Positions 26,160 through 35,877 of a stretch of 64,000 nt of DNA are shown here, in pieces (the first letter of the stretch is position 1; every line of letters starts with the position of its first letter). The notes under the pieces are model-generated. The model did no database searches, had not been told where the DNA came from, and worked only from the letters and a program-made list of their open reading frames with translations. Both the position numbers and the translations under genes were made by a program. This stretch comes from Dysgonomonadaceae bacterium zrk40 (GTDB lineage: Bacteria; Bacteroidota; Bacteroidia; Bacteroidales; Dysgonomonadaceae), in the NCBI GenBank assembly GCA_016916535.1, contig CP070276.1, forward strand, positions 2,976,001 through 3,040,000. Direction: 5' to 3'.

Positions 26160-28102
26160 GTGCGCCCTGCATGAGCAGAGCGCACCTGCTGCAAGCAACA
26201 GTAAAATTTCAAAATTACAAATAATTTTGGTTAAACAATGCTCTAAGCAGGTGTATTTTTCCAGGGGGTGCAAGTCCCTTATGCACGGGGTCGTGCCCGA
26301 AGCATTAGCAAGTCGCAAGCTGGTTGTTGGTGACGACAGCAGTGAAGGAAGCGAGACTGCAAAATCCGGTACTGACGAACAGAAACGGTATATGAGGCAT
26401 AATTGTCTTGGGTAAGTAACCACATCATTGTAACGCCCAAAAGGTAGTTTGTGGACAGATATGTAGATACCGCAGGGATTGGAGGAAGGAAAAAGCTCTT
26501 ACCGGGGGAGATCTCTAAGCAGTAAAATGTAATGAGAAGTCAGCCGAGGTCATAGTAATTACGGAAAACGAGCCGGCAAGTGATAGAAATCCAGAGAGTC
26601 GGAGGTCTCACGAACGTAATGAAGGACTGAACGTTAAGAAGTTTTTAATGCGACATGGATTTTCAGCAATGAAATAGCCTGTAGCAAGCGAAACAGGGCA
26701 AGAGAAGATGATTAAAAGAGCAAACAAAAACGAAATGGAATTGATTGAGCAAGTGATTAACCGTCACAACATGATGCGTGCATTGCAACAGGTCAGGCAG
26801 AACAAAGGTTCGGCAGGAGTTGATCGAATGCCTGTAAGTGAACTATACGACCACCTGACAAAGAACAGGGAAAGTATAGAGCAATCATTGTTAAACGGCA
26901 CTTACCTGCCACAACCCATTTTGGGGGTAGAGATACCCAAGGGAAATGGGAAGAGACGTCTTTTAGGTGTGCCCACCGTGGTTGACCGGATGCTTCAACA
27001 AGCCGTAGGGCAAGTTTTAGCCAACCGGTTCGAAATGGAATTTGAGGATTACAGTTATGGATTTCGCCCGAATAAGAATGCCCTGCAAGCGGTACTCAAA
27101 GCATTGGAGTATATAAACAATGGTTATCAGGATATAGTAGACATTGACCTGAAGAGCTTCTTTGACGAAGTAGACCACTGCATTTTGCTGCAATTGTTGT
27201 ATCGCAAGGTAAAATGCCCGCTTACGCTGCGTCTTATCCGCAAATGGCTGCGAGCGCCGATTTTAATCAACGGGAAGTTAGTCAAACGCCGAAAAGGAGT
27301 ACCACAGGGCAGTCCGCTGAGCCCGATTCTCTCCAATATCATGTTAGATGAATTGGATAAAGAATTAGACAGACGTGGATTAAAGTCTGTCCGCTATGCT
27401 GACGACTTTAGCATTTATTGCAAAAGCCAATGGCAAGCCCGCAAAACAGGCAACGAGATCTTTCTCTTTCTAAAGAGTAAACTACACCTGCCTATTAATC
27501 GGGAGAAAAGTGGAATCCGTCGCCCCGTAAACTTTTCGCTATTAGGATATGGTTTTGTGCCCACTTACAAAAAGGGGGAAAAAGGCAAATACCAGCTGGT
27601 GGTAAGCGGCAAAGGATGGAAAAACCTGAAACTAAAACTCAAAGCCATCACCCGAAAAACCACACCCGCCAGTTTCGATGAGCGTATCCACAAACTGAAA
27701 GAAGTACAGCGAGGCTGGCTTCAATACTACCGCATGGCAAGTATCCAGGAAAAACTCAAAGATGTGGATGGGTGGGTGCGTAACCGGTTACGTTGCTGTA
27801 TCTGGAAACAATGGAAGAAATCCGAACGAAGACGGAAAAACCTGATACGTTTGGGCGTTGACCTTGAACACGCATACAGCCACAGCCGTAGCCGAATGGG
27901 TACATGGGCGGTCGCCTGTAGCCCTATTTTGAAAACCACCATCACGGTGGAACGTCTGCAACAACGCGGTTACGAACCTATGTTTACTTATTATCAGAAA
28001 ATTGCTCCATTTCTTAACGAACCGCTGTATACGTGAACCGTACGTACAGTGGTGTGAGAGGCTCTCCCCGTCAGCCAAGGCTGGCGGGGCAGTCTACTCG
28101 AT
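26160..28102 (+). mobile_element. Group II intron copy 3, 1943 bp
   Basis: Same ends and structure as copy 1. The leader reads CCAGGGGGTGCAAG, shared with copy 4, and it has a private change, GGGTAAGTAAC in place of GGGTAAGCAAC. Confidence 0.9.
26708..28036 (+). CDS. ltrA: Group II intron reverse transcriptase/maturase (copy 3)
   Basis: An intact 442-aa maturase identical to those of copies 2 and 4, with YADD and GIIM domains; the stop codon lies in domain V. Confidence 0.93.
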   Translation: MIKRANKNEMELIEQVINRHNMMRALQQVRQNKGSAGVDRMPVSELYDHLTKNRESIEQSLLNGTYLPQPILGVEIPKGNGKRRLLGVPTVVDRMLQQAVGQVLANRFEMEFEDYSYGFRPNKNALQAVLKALEYINNGYQDIVDIDLKSFFDEVDHCILLQLLYRKVKCPLTLRLIRKWLRAPILINGKLVKRRKGVPQGSPLSPILSNIMLDELDKELDRRGLKSVRYADDFSIYCKSQWQARKTGNEIFLFLKSKLHLPINREKSGIRRPVNFSLLGYGFVPTYKKGEKGKYQLVVSGKGWKNLKLKLKAITRKTTPASFDERIHKLKEVQRGWLQYYRMASIQEKLKDVDGWVRNRLRCCIWKQWKKSERRRKNLIRLGVDLEHAYSHSRSRMGTWAVACSPILKTTITVERLQQRGYEPMFTYYQKIAPFLNEPLYT

Positions 28103-28113
28103 TGTGTGCAGTT

Positions 28114-28764
28114 CTATTTTGTTCCGATAGGGTCAATTTTTGTCTCATTAACTTGATGTAGTTTAAGCATCAATTCTTCTTGCTCTTTAGTTAGCTGAAT
28201 TTTTTTGAGTCTTTCTTTCCAAATTTTGTACAAATCAATAATATTTTGAAAAGAGTTGTCATCCTTAAGGTTTCGACAATCTGCAATTTCAAAAAAGTAG
28301 TTTTCCACCGAGTAACAATAAGTTCTTCCTATTGAAGAAAAAGCTATTTCTTCATCAGCAACTCCCTTTGTAAAATAGGTGGCAAAGGCCTCCATAGAGT
28401 TTAGAACATCTAACCATAAGACCAAAAACTTCAAACGCTCATTTCGAACTTCTGATACTTTCTTTGCACCTAGTTTTTGATTGAGATATTCAACATTGAA
28501 ATCACCAATTTCGATTTTCGTTTTTTCTATTTTTTCTTTAATTAAAGAGAAGTCGTATTTCGTCATTTTTGGAATTATACGAACAGAGTAGTCTTTAATT
28601 TGTTGTGCTGCCAAGTTTGCCGCATCCCTTTTCGAATTAATAATTAATGTTTTTCTGGTAATAAATAATTGAATTACTCCTGCAATTGCAAGAAGAGTTA
28701 GTATAGGGCCACTTAATAGATATAAGTTTTCAACTATACTTTTAGAAGTGTCAAAAAATTCCAT
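28114..28764 (-). CDS. DUF4760-like membrane-anchored protein
   Basis: About 216 aa from ATG 28764 (MEFFDTSKSIVENLYLL). A possible upstream GTG lies inside an attC-like core and is disfavoured. One N-terminal membrane helix (LLSGPILTLLAIAGVIQLFI) is followed by a helical cytoplasmic domain with KRDAANLAAQQIKDYS, which resembles DUF4760 proteins. Its function is unknown; such proteins recur in accessory and defence regions. Its attC-like site (site 7) holds intron copy 3. Confidence 0.6.
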   Translation of the reverse strand: MEFFDTSKSIVENLYLLSGPILTLLAIAGVIQLFITRKTLIINSKRDAANLAAQQIKDYSVRIIPKMTKYDFSLIKEKIEKTKIEIGDFNVEYLNQKLGAKKVSEVRNERLKFLVLWLDVLNSMEAFATYFTKGVADEEIAFSSIGRTYCYSVENYFFEIADCRNLKDDNSFQNIIDLYKIWKERLKKIQLTKEQEELMLKLHQVNETKIDPIGTK

Positions 28765-28786
28765 TTTATTCCATTTTTTTAATTGC

Positions 28787-28820
28787 ACACAACATCTTAG
28801 TGTTTTATTCGCCGTTATAG
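28787..28820. other. Remnant attC-like cores (site 8)
   Basis: ACACAAC (28787) and GTTATAG (28814) are only 34 bp apart with no stem between them, suggesting a collapsed or deleted site. It marks the right end of the first part of the cassette array. Confidence 0.35.
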
Positions 28821-29128
28821 CCCACCAAAGTTATTGAAAAGAAGTTGATTCACAAATTTTCACAAAGATTAATTTAATATGATATCAATAATGGCAAATA
28901 AAACTAGTTGAACGGAACCTATTGCTATGGGAAAAGTATTTATGGGAGGTTGGCGTTTTTGCTTGATTTGTGTTAATAAGTTCCTATAAAAGCTCTTTTT
29001 CAAGTACATGATTGTTTTTTAATCTTAGACCGTCCACGTAAATGCATAATTCTCCCTGTATGATTTTGCTCATCATCTATACGAGTTTTGTCATTAAATG
29101 GAAAGAACGCTTTTGTTAATTATCAGAA
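28821..29128. other. Non-coding AT-rich spacer
   Basis: About 300 bp between the last cassette remnant and the IS91-type transposase gene. I see no gene or convincing repeat; it probably includes one end of the IS91-type element, which lacks inverted repeats and so cannot be delimited by eye. Confidence 0.4.
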
Positions 29129-30289
29129 TTATCCTGGTTCCATGTGTAAAACATTGCATGCCGGGCTTACCATTAATTTCCCTTTTTTGCACTTTGCGCA
29201 AATAATCGGGTCCTTACCGGATATTATTTGTAAAACTTCCATTGCAAGCAGTCCTGTAAGTCTTGAAAAACAGGTTGGGGTGGGCAACAGTGAATAGCAT
29301 AAATTGAGCTTTGTTTTCCTTTTGCAGATAGCCATGAATCCGAAGTAACGTATTTTGCTAAATCCACATGGAAGGACATGCTGCATGAATCGCCGTATAA
29401 ACTCCATAGTTTCCAGGGTCATTGTTTTTCTTGCACCTCCTGCCTTGTTCTCCCTATAGCTGAAAGTAACCTTATCATCTTTGTAACCTACCATACGGTG
29501 GTTGCTAATTGCCACACGGTGTGTGTAGTTGCCCAGATAACGGACCAGATTATCGGGTGAAGCAAACGGTTTTTCTGCATAAACCACCCATTTTTTAGCG
29601 TAGCATTTTGCTTTTATGGTCTGAAAATCGGGTGTATCATCCGGAAGTTTGATCTCCTTCCTGAATACTGACTCCTGCAGTAGCCGACATAAAATACCCC
29701 TGAAAACGGTGCTGAGCACTTTTACCGGGACAAAAAACTTTTTAGCACTTGGTACCCATTCCATTCCATCATCGGATACTCCTCCGGCAGGAACAATGGT
29801 ATGAATATGCGGGTGATAGGTCATTGTTTGACCCCAGGTGTGTAACAGGGCAACAGCTCCGGCCTCTGCACCTAAATAATGCGTGTTTCTGGCACATTGC
29901 ATCAGTGTTTGTCCGGCTGCTTTGAAGAGCAAGGAATAAGCAATCCTCTGATTGATATAAAACAGTTTGTGCAGACACGCGGGTATTGTGAAAACAATGT
30001 GAAAATGTTTTACCGGGGGGAGATCAGCCGCAAGTTTATCCACCCATTGCATCCGTTTTATGTACTGGCATTTGGGACAATTGCGATTACGACACGAGTT
30101 ATAGGATTGAACCTTGTGACCGCAATGATTGCAACTCAATGTATGCCCGCCAAGTTCTGAAGTACGACAGGCAATAATATCTTCCATTGCTTTTTGCTGT
30201 ACGGCACAAAGTGTGTTCTCGGTCAGGAAATCGTGTCTCTTATCCCGGAAAATGTCAGCAATCTCTATGATTTGCTTTTTATTCTCCAT
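29129..30289 (-). CDS. IS91-family transposase (HUH, rolling-circle)
   Basis: A 386-aa Y1-type transposase. An N-terminal zinc-binding region has CNHCGH and CRNRNCPKCQ near 48-75. The HUH motif is YHPHIHTIVPAGG near 155-168, and a catalytic Tyr is likely in RYLGNYTHRVAISN. It moves single-stranded DNA by rolling-circle transposition and can carry flanking sequence. It starts 9 bp after a tyrosine recombinase gene, with which it forms an operon. Confidence 0.9.
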   Translation of the reverse strand: MENKKQIIEIADIFRDKRHDFLTENTLCAVQQKAMEDIIACRTSELGGHTLSCNHCGHKVQSYNSCRNRNCPKCQYIKRMQWVDKLAADLPPVKHFHIVFTIPACLHKLFYINQRIAYSLLFKAAGQTLMQCARNTHYLGAEAGAVALLHTWGQTMTYHPHIHTIVPAGGVSDDGMEWVPSAKKFFVPVKVLSTVFRGILCRLLQESVFRKEIKLPDDTPDFQTIKAKCYAKKWVVYAEKPFASPDNLVRYLGNYTHRVAISNHRMVGYKDDKVTFSYRENKAGGARKTMTLETMEFIRRFMQHVLPCGFSKIRYFGFMAICKRKTKLNLCYSLLPTPTCFSRLTGLLAMEVLQIISGKDPIICAKCKKGKLMVSPACNVLHMEPG

Positions 30290-30298
30290 AATGATAGA

Positions 30299-31150
30299 TC
30301 AGAAAAATGTTATATCATCCAATGGAGAAGTAAACTCGCTGGTTTTGATATGGGCTACATGCAGGTAAACAGCTGTGGTCTTCAATGAAGTATGACCCAT
30401 GAACTGCTGTATCTGTCTCAGGTTTACACCGGCTTCCAATAAATGGGTGGCAAAACAATGACGCAATGTATGAAACGATACCTCTTTTTTTATTCCGGCA
30501 TTTTTAGCACTGTTTTTCACAATATACTCTACAGTTCTTTCCGACAAGGGTTGTCCTTTACGCCCCATCGGTTCGAATAGATAAGTGCTTGGTCGTTCCA
30601 ATTTATAATACATTCGCAGCACTTCGAGTGTTTTCCACGAAAGAATGGTATATCTGTCCTTCTTCCCCTTTCCTTGCACGATACGTACTTGCATACGCTG
30701 TGAATCAATGTCGCGTGGTTTGATTTGTAATACTTCCATCCTGCGAAGTCCCGCAGAATAAGTAAGCATTAGAATGGCTCTGTGCTTTATGTTGTTTGTT
30801 ACCGTGATCATGCGTTGCACTTCCTGCAATGACAAAACTATGGGGAGTTTTTTCTCCTTGCGAGGCCGTCTTACATGGAACTCTTCCCATTTGCGATGGC
30901 AGACGTCTACATGAAAAATCTTGAAAGCACTTATAAGCTGGTTTACCGTGGAAACGGAAATTCCTTTTTTGGTAATCAGGTAATGTAACCAGTTTTTAAA
31001 GTCTTCGGTGGTAACCTCATACAGCGATTTACCCAAGTCTTTTTCAAGTTTTATGAGCAGGCTGCAATACGTCTTAATTGTACGGGTACTGTAATTGCGA
31101 ATTTGCATCTCCTTGATCTGCAAACTCTCGAATGTTTTGTTTAGATTCAT
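30299..31150 (-). CDS. Tyrosine recombinase accompanying IS91
   Basis: A 283-aa site-specific recombinase with a SAM-like N-domain and catalytic domain. Catalytic residues are seen as Arg in SAGLRRMEVL, His-x-x-Arg in HTLRHCFATHL, the second His in GHTSLKTT, and Tyr in TAVYLHVA. It lacks the extra block that marks integron integrases between the Arg and HxxR motifs. It directly precedes the IS91-type transposase, an arrangement known from other IS91-group elements, so its role is probably tied to that element. Confidence 0.88.
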   Translation of the reverse strand: MNLNKTFESLQIKEMQIRNYSTRTIKTYCSLLIKLEKDLGKSLYEVTTEDFKNWLHYLITKKGISVSTVNQLISAFKIFHVDVCHRKWEEFHVRRPRKEKKLPIVLSLQEVQRMITVTNNIKHRAILMLTYSAGLRRMEVLQIKPRDIDSQRMQVRIVQGKGKKDRYTILSWKTLEVLRMYYKLERPSTYLFEPMGRKGQPLSERTVEYIVKNSAKNAGIKKEVSFHTLRHCFATHLLEAGVNLRQIQQFMGHTSLKTTAVYLHVAHIKTSEFTSPLDDITFF

Positions 31151-31227
31151 AATGATAATTAATTGAAGTTATTACGCTTCAAAATTATCACTATTCTAAT
31201 TTACCGACAGGTTTAGTTCAACGTTTG

Positions 31228-31254
31228 TGTATACGCAATTGTATTGCGTATACA
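31228..31254. repeat. 12-bp perfect inverted repeat
   Basis: The arms TGTATACGCAAT and ATTGCGTATACA surround a 3-base centre, about 80 bp upstream of the recombinase start. It may be an operator or an IS91-type end structure. The rest of 31151-31551 holds no gene that I can see. Confidence 0.7.
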
Positions 31255-31551
31255 TTTCATATATGCTTCCTGTTTGTTTTTATAATATTCATATTATAAG
31301 TACTTTATGGAAATTGTCTGTTTTTTATGCAATTGCGCATACAGAAATTTTCCCTGAGCTGATTCTTCATAGGTTATGACTTCTCTTCAATATTTACATA
31401 GGTATGAATAACCACTGCTTGTTTAGTTCTCAACGGGATTTCAATGATATGAGTTAACATTCCACCATTTCTAACTATTGGCAATTAATTCAAGCAACGA
31501 ATTTACGAAAACATTTCTGCTTTACCTATCAATTCTTTGATCCAATTTGTG

Positions 31552-31764
31552 CTATTTCTCTCGATTTTCCTTTGAAGTTTCTTTCATCGCCTGGAAGAAC
31601 AAGTCTGTCCTCCGATCTTGACTAATCGTTCCTTCTTCCAGATCCATCAACTCGATGGCTCTCTGATACGCTTCATCGCTTACTCCTACGTGAAATCGCA
31701 ATTGATCTTCTCCCTCACCACTTTCCAGTACGACATGGTGTGAATTTTTCTCTTCTTGCATCAA
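31552..31764 (-). CDS. Small hypothetical protein, 70 aa
   Basis: A short acidic protein (GEGEDQLRFHVGVSDEAYQRAIELMDLEEG). The pattern of two strands then a helix is plausible for a small soluble regulator or antitoxin-like protein, but no family was recognised. It stands alone between the IS91/recombinase pair and IS4 copy 1. Confidence 0.45.
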   Translation of the reverse strand: MMQEEKNSHHVVLESGEGEDQLRFHVGVSDEAYQRAIELMDLEEGTISQDRRTDLFFQAMKETSKENREK

Positions 31765-31882
31765 TTCTGATTTATTTACAGGTTTTCTTTCTCAATAAAC
31801 AAATATAGACAAATAACAATTAAATATTTGACAACCTGTGTCATTTTGAAAATAAACCTCTGATAAAACTATAAGGTTTTTT

Positions 31883-33198
31883 CATTGCTGTCCCATTAAA
31901 ATCTGAAATAGTTCTTTGAAATATTTGAAATTTAGTTAGATACAGAGGTTTTTCGAGCGCGACGATTTCAATTGATACCTTTGCCGCCTATAACAAAGGC
32001 TGCAATGAATAAAGAGAAATATGTGTTTGCTCAGTTAATCTCATTCCTGAATGAAGATAAGTTTCGACGTATAGTCAACAAGTACCAAGGGAATCGCTAC
32101 ATAAAGCATTTCACTTGCTGGAACCAGTTGCTATCTTTGATGTTCGGCCAACTTTCCAATCGTGAAAGTCTGCGAGACTTGATTGTCGCTCTTGATGCTC
32201 ACCATTCCAAATGTTATCATCTGGGAATGGGTAGGAATGTTTCAAGATCATCCTTGGCGAGAACCAATCAAAACAGGGACTATCACATCTTTGAGGAGTA
32301 TGCCTACTACTTGGTAAACGAAGCAAGGAAGAAGCGTGTCACCGATATCTTCAAACTCGGTGGAAACGTTTACGCCTTTGATTCAACAACCATTGATTTA
32401 TGCCTATCTGTATTCTGGTGGGCGAAGTTTCGCAAGAAGAAAGGTGGTATCAAAGTACATACATTGTATGATGTGGAAACGCAGATTCCTGCATTCTTTC
32501 ATATCACCGAAGCTTCCGTGCATGATTCAAAGGCGATGAATGAAATTCCCTATGAGTCTGGCTCCTACTATATCTTTGACCGTGCTTACAACAACTTCAA
32601 GATGTTGTATCGGATTCATCAGATAGGTGCCTGCTTCGTTGTCAGAGCCAAGAAGAATCTTCAATACAAGCCTGTCAAGTGGAAGCGAAGATTGCCTAAG
32701 AATGTACTCTCAGATATGTCTATCCAATTGACGGGCTTTTATCCGAAGCAATACTATCCTGAGCCGCTTCGTTTGGTCAGATATTGGGATGAAGAACAAA
32801 AACGTGAGTTTGTTTTCTTAACCAATGCAACGCACATTTCTGCCCTTCAAGTTGCCGACCTCTACAAGAACCGCTGGCAAGTAGAACTGTTCTTCAAATG
32901 GCTGAAGCAGCACCTCAAAATCAAAAAGTTCTGGGGTATTACCGAAAATGCCGTTCGGATACAAATCTACGCAGCTATATGCACCTACTGCCTGGTGGCA
33001 ATTATTCAGCACGACATGCAACTGGATAGAAGTACATACGAAGTTCTTCAAATATTGAGTATCTCGCTGACCGATAAAACGCCTCTTCGAGACCTCTTTG
33101 ACAAAACTAAATTTCAAAATGACAAAGAACGATTTGGACCAGATGGGCCAAGTTTATTTGATTTTTAATAACGTCCCAATTTTAATGGGACACTAGTG
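31883..33198 (+). mobile_element. IS4-family insertion sequence, copy 1 (1316 bp)
   Basis: The ends CATTGCTGTCCCATTAAAAT and, on the other strand, CACTAGTGTCCCATTAAAAT form 20-bp inverted repeats with three mismatches. The boundaries agree with two further copies of identical length. No target duplication is apparent. Just upstream of the transposase start is a promoter-like TACCTTTG. Confidence 0.9.
32005..33168 (+). CDS. IS4-family transposase (copy 1)
   Basis: 387 aa from ATG 32005; the upstream in-frame TTG would overlap the promoter-like element. A DUF4372-like N-terminal domain (FTCWNQLLSLMFGQLSNRESLRDL) is followed by a DDE catalytic core: Asp in AFDSTTIDL, Asp in YIFDRAYNNF, and Glu in the YREK-like NRWQVELFFKWLKQHL. 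The gene is intact. Confidence 0.93.
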   Translation: MNKEKYVFAQLISFLNEDKFRRIVNKYQGNRYIKHFTCWNQLLSLMFGQLSNRESLRDLIVALDAHHSKCYHLGMGRNVSRSSLARTNQNRDYHIFEEYAYYLVNEARKKRVTDIFKLGGNVYAFDSTTIDLCLSVFWWAKFRKKKGGIKVHTLYDVETQIPAFFHITEASVHDSKAMNEIPYESGSYYIFDRAYNNFKMLYRIHQIGACFVVRAKKNLQYKPVKWKRRLPKNVLSDMSIQLTGFYPKQYYPEPLRLVRYWDEEQKREFVFLTNATHISALQVADLYKNRWQVELFFKWLKQHLKIKKFWGITENAVRIQIYAAICTYCLVAIIQHDMQLDRSTYEVLQILSISLTDKTPLRDLFDKTKFQNDKERFGPDGPSLFDF

Positions 33199-33250
33199 AT
33201 ATACATATAAAAAATTTCTCTCATTTTCTTCATACAAATTTGAAATACTG

Positions 33251-33258
33251 TATATTTG
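33251..33258 (+). promoter_or_regulatory. Promoter -7 element
   Basis: TATATTTG fits the Bacteroidota TAnnTTTG consensus, 25-33 bp upstream of the start codon of the following gene. No clear -33 motif was found. Confidence 0.45.
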
Positions 33259-33283
33259 CCAATTAGTAAAGTCTATAGTGGAT

Positions 33284-34216
33284 ATGAAGAACAGGAATGA
33301 AATTAATGCTTATTTAAAAAAACTTCGGGCGGCAACGGTTGAAGATAAAGGATTGATCGAGGCTTTTTTAAGTGAAAAGGGACTAAAAGTAAAGGTAAAA
33401 GTAAGGAACTTGACTATACCGGAGATTTCTTTTAAGCAGTTTAGGGAGTGGTATGATAAAATATTACCTCATACGAACGAGATAATTTACAGTGAAGGAT
33501 GTAAAACATTGGGCATTGTAAAGGAAATAGGCGTGAATCATATTACATTAGGGGTTGCATTTCGTGACAATCAGTTAATCACAGAACCTGTGGACATACC
33601 TATGGATGATTTCAGGGAAGCTTCTGAGGGTGAAATACTAAAACTTCAACATATTCTTTCTGAAAGAAACCTGAGATGGACACGGTTCTACGTTGGGTTG
33701 GTCAGTTCATATAAATTGGGGACCAATGACCAAATACGCATAACTAGGCTCGGAATTATATTAGGTTACGGTGTATTTAAAGAAATTAATGACAAAGGAG
33801 AATTGGTAACCTTTTGCGTTAAAATGAAAGACGAGCCTGTCAGATACAATCTCCATGAAATTGTAGGACCTGTCAAGGATTATCAACTTGAACCTGTGAC
33901 GTCCAATGAAAGAAAATATATGGCTAATGCTCTTTCTGAAGCCAAGAAGCAATGGAATGGTTATCAAAGCAGAATAGAACCTCTTAATTCAAGAGGAAAA
34001 ATAGGCGAGACGTATTATTACATTAACGATTATATGGAAATTATTGCCACAAAAGAAAGTGGCAAGCCGAAAGATTTAAAACGGTACAGGAAATTAAATT
34101 ACTATATAATCAGGGGTGATGCAGAAGAAATCCTCACCCTAATTGAAGAAAAAAGAAAAAGACAGCTTATTAACAATGAGGAGATTGATATGGTAAAAAT
34201 TGTATATATTAATTAA
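33284..34216 (+). CDS. Hypothetical 310-aa protein
   Basis: A soluble protein with no signal peptide. ATG 33284 is preferred over GTG 33278, and both lie after the -7 element. Beta-rich repeats (GIVKEIGVNHITLGVAFRDN, then GLVSSYKLGTNDQIRITRLG) suggest two related barrel-like units, and the C-terminus is Lys/Glu-rich. No family was recognised. It stands alone between IS4 copy 1 and IS21-A. Confidence 0.65.
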   Translation: MKNRNEINAYLKKLRAATVEDKGLIEAFLSEKGLKVKVKVRNLTIPEISFKQFREWYDKILPHTNEIIYSEGCKTLGIVKEIGVNHITLGVAFRDNQLITEPVDIPMDDFREASEGEILKLQHILSERNLRWTRFYVGLVSSYKLGTNDQIRITRLGIILGYGVFKEINDKGELVTFCVKMKDEPVRYNLHEIVGPVKDYQLEPVTSNERKYMANALSEAKKQWNGYQSRIEPLNSRGKIGETYYYINDYMEIIATKESGKPKDLKRYRKLNYYIIRGDAEEILTLIEEKRKRQLINNEEIDMVKIVYIN

Positions 34217-34287
34217 GAAGTACCCCACATTTCAATCGAAAAGTATACCACTTACAAACTTGAACGGAACAACTTCGTTCATAAAGA

Positions 34288-35877
34288 ATGATAAGTATGT
34301 ATACAAAACAGGAGATTATAATTAGCAGCTTCCGCGATGGAAAAAGTCAGCGTCAAATAGCCCGTGATTTGCAAATTAGTCGCAAAACAATCAGGAAGTA
34401 CCTGCAGGAACACGAAAAGGCATTGCAATTGGCAGTCTGTAAAGAAACAGCGCAATCGTGTAATCTATCCAGTGAACCGGTCTATAAAATGGCTACACCT
34501 CGTCTGAGGCTCAAATTAACGCGGGAGGTGGAAACTGTCATCGATGAATTACTTGAAGACAACGGGCGTAAGCGTGGGCAAGGCCTGCGCAAGCAGATGC
34601 TAAAGAAAAAGGACATCCTTGAGGAACTTCACCGGCGAGGGTTTGATATTGGCTACACCACGGTTTGTAATCATATTGCGCGCAGGGAGAACCGGGTAGT
34701 AACCAAAGAAGCATTTATTCGCCAGGTTTATCAGGCTGGGGAAATCTGTGAGTTTGACTGGGGTGAGATCAAACTCTGCATTGCAGGGAAACGCAGGTCA
34801 TTGCAACTTGCTGTTTTTACCTCCGCATTCAGCAATTACCGCTACGCATTTATTTACGAGCGGCAGGATACCCTGGCTTTTATGGAAGCTCACGTACGTT
34901 TTTTTAAAACAATTGGTGGCGTTTACCGGGAGATGGTTTACGATAATATGCGGGTTGCGGTAGCCAGATTTGTCGGGCCGCATGAAAAGGAGCCCACCCA
35001 GTCACTGCTCCAGCTTCGGGGACACTATCAGTTTAGACATCGCTTTTGTAACATATACCGTGGAAACGAAAAAGGCCACGTGGAACGGAGCGTGGAGTAT
35101 GTTCGCCGTAAAGCCTTCGCGCCTAAAGATGCCTTTACAGACACCCTGGAGGCCCAACAGTGGCTTGATGCAACGCTGAAAAGGCTCAATGCAGGGAAGC
35201 AGCAGGGATCCGGTAAAAGCGCAGAGGAACTGTTCTCTCAAGAGAAGAACCTCTTGGGCAAGCATCCGGCCAAGGAGCTTATCTGCAGTGAACAGGTCCA
35301 GTTACGAGTGGATAAATATGCCACTATCAGTTATCGCACCAACCGTTACTCGGTTCCCGATTATCTGGTGGGAGAGTTTGTTGATGTAAGTGTTCGCAGC
35401 CGCGAGTTACAGGTATACGTACAAAACAAACGGGTAGCCGTTCATGGACGTAGTTACGAAAAGCACTCATGGAATGTGGAGATAGAGCATTACCTGGCAA
35501 CATTCAAGAAGAAACCAGGCGCCCTGGCCGGTAGCCTGGCACTTGCCGGGAACCATTACCTTAAAGGGTTGTACATGGACTTTTTCCAAAGCGAACCCCG
35601 TGAATTTATCGATCTGCTTACATACTGCCGCGAGCAAATGGTGAGCCAGGAGAAACTCGAGGAATCCCTTAAGCGATTACTGGACATCGGCTGCCAGGGG
35701 GTCAGTGTTGAAAAGCTTCGGGCCCTACTGGGAAATAAACCCCGTGGAAATACAACCGGGGAGTCAGAAGATAAAATAAGTATCAAAGCCAAAGAACAAC
35801 TTGCCGGTATCACCGGGCTAATGCAAAAAACAAACTACAATGGACAATATCAACAGGCAAATAACAGCATACAGTAA
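34288..35877 (+). CDS. istA: IS21 transposase IstA (element A)
   Basis: 529 aa with an N-terminal helix-turn-helix (GKSQRQIARDLQISRKTIRKYLQ) and a DDE integrase core (CEFDWGEIKL, MVYDNMRVAV, and Glu in NEKGHVERSVEY). A C-terminal Mu-type beta-barrel region follows. It overlaps istB by 38 bp. Confidence 0.93.
   Translation: MISMYTKQEIIISSFRDGKSQRQIARDLQISRKTIRKYLQEHEKALQLAVCKETAQSCNLSSEPVYKMATPRLRLKLTREVETVIDELLEDNGRKRGQGLRKQMLKKKDILEELHRRGFDIGYTTVCNHIARRENRVVTKEAFIRQVYQAGEICEFDWGEIKLCIAGKRRSLQLAVFTSAFSNYRYAFIYERQDTLAFMEAHVRFFKTIGGVYREMVYDNMRVAVARFVGPHEKEPTQSLLQLRGHYQFRHRFCNIYRGNEKGHVERSVEYVRRKAFAPKDAFTDTLEAQQWLDATLKRLNAGKQQGSGKSAEELFSQEKNLLGKHPAKELICSEQVQLRVDKYATISYRTNRYSVPDYLVGEFVDVSVRSRELQVYVQNKRVAVHGRSYEKHSWNVEIEHYLATFKKKPGALAGSLALAGNHYLKGLYMDFFQSEPREFIDLLTYCREQMVSQEKLEESLKRLLDIGCQGVSVEKLRALLGNKPRGNTTGESEDKISIKAKEQLAGITGLMQKTNYNGQYQQANNSIQ

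Noticed and set aside
25798-26172. 124-aa minus-strand ORF in the palindromic region
   Set aside because: It is made of the arms of the branched palindrome and of the intron start; there is no sensible start context or protein-like composition.
30299-31150. Tyrosine recombinase as the integron integrase of the array
   Set aside because: It lacks the IntI-specific extra segment before the HxxR motif, is operonic with an IS91-type transposase, and has no attI-like site or divergent first cassette beside it.
31883-33198. Target duplications for the IS4 copies
   Set aside because: The bases flanking each of the three copies do not match, so no duplication is reported; the ends rest on comparing copies.
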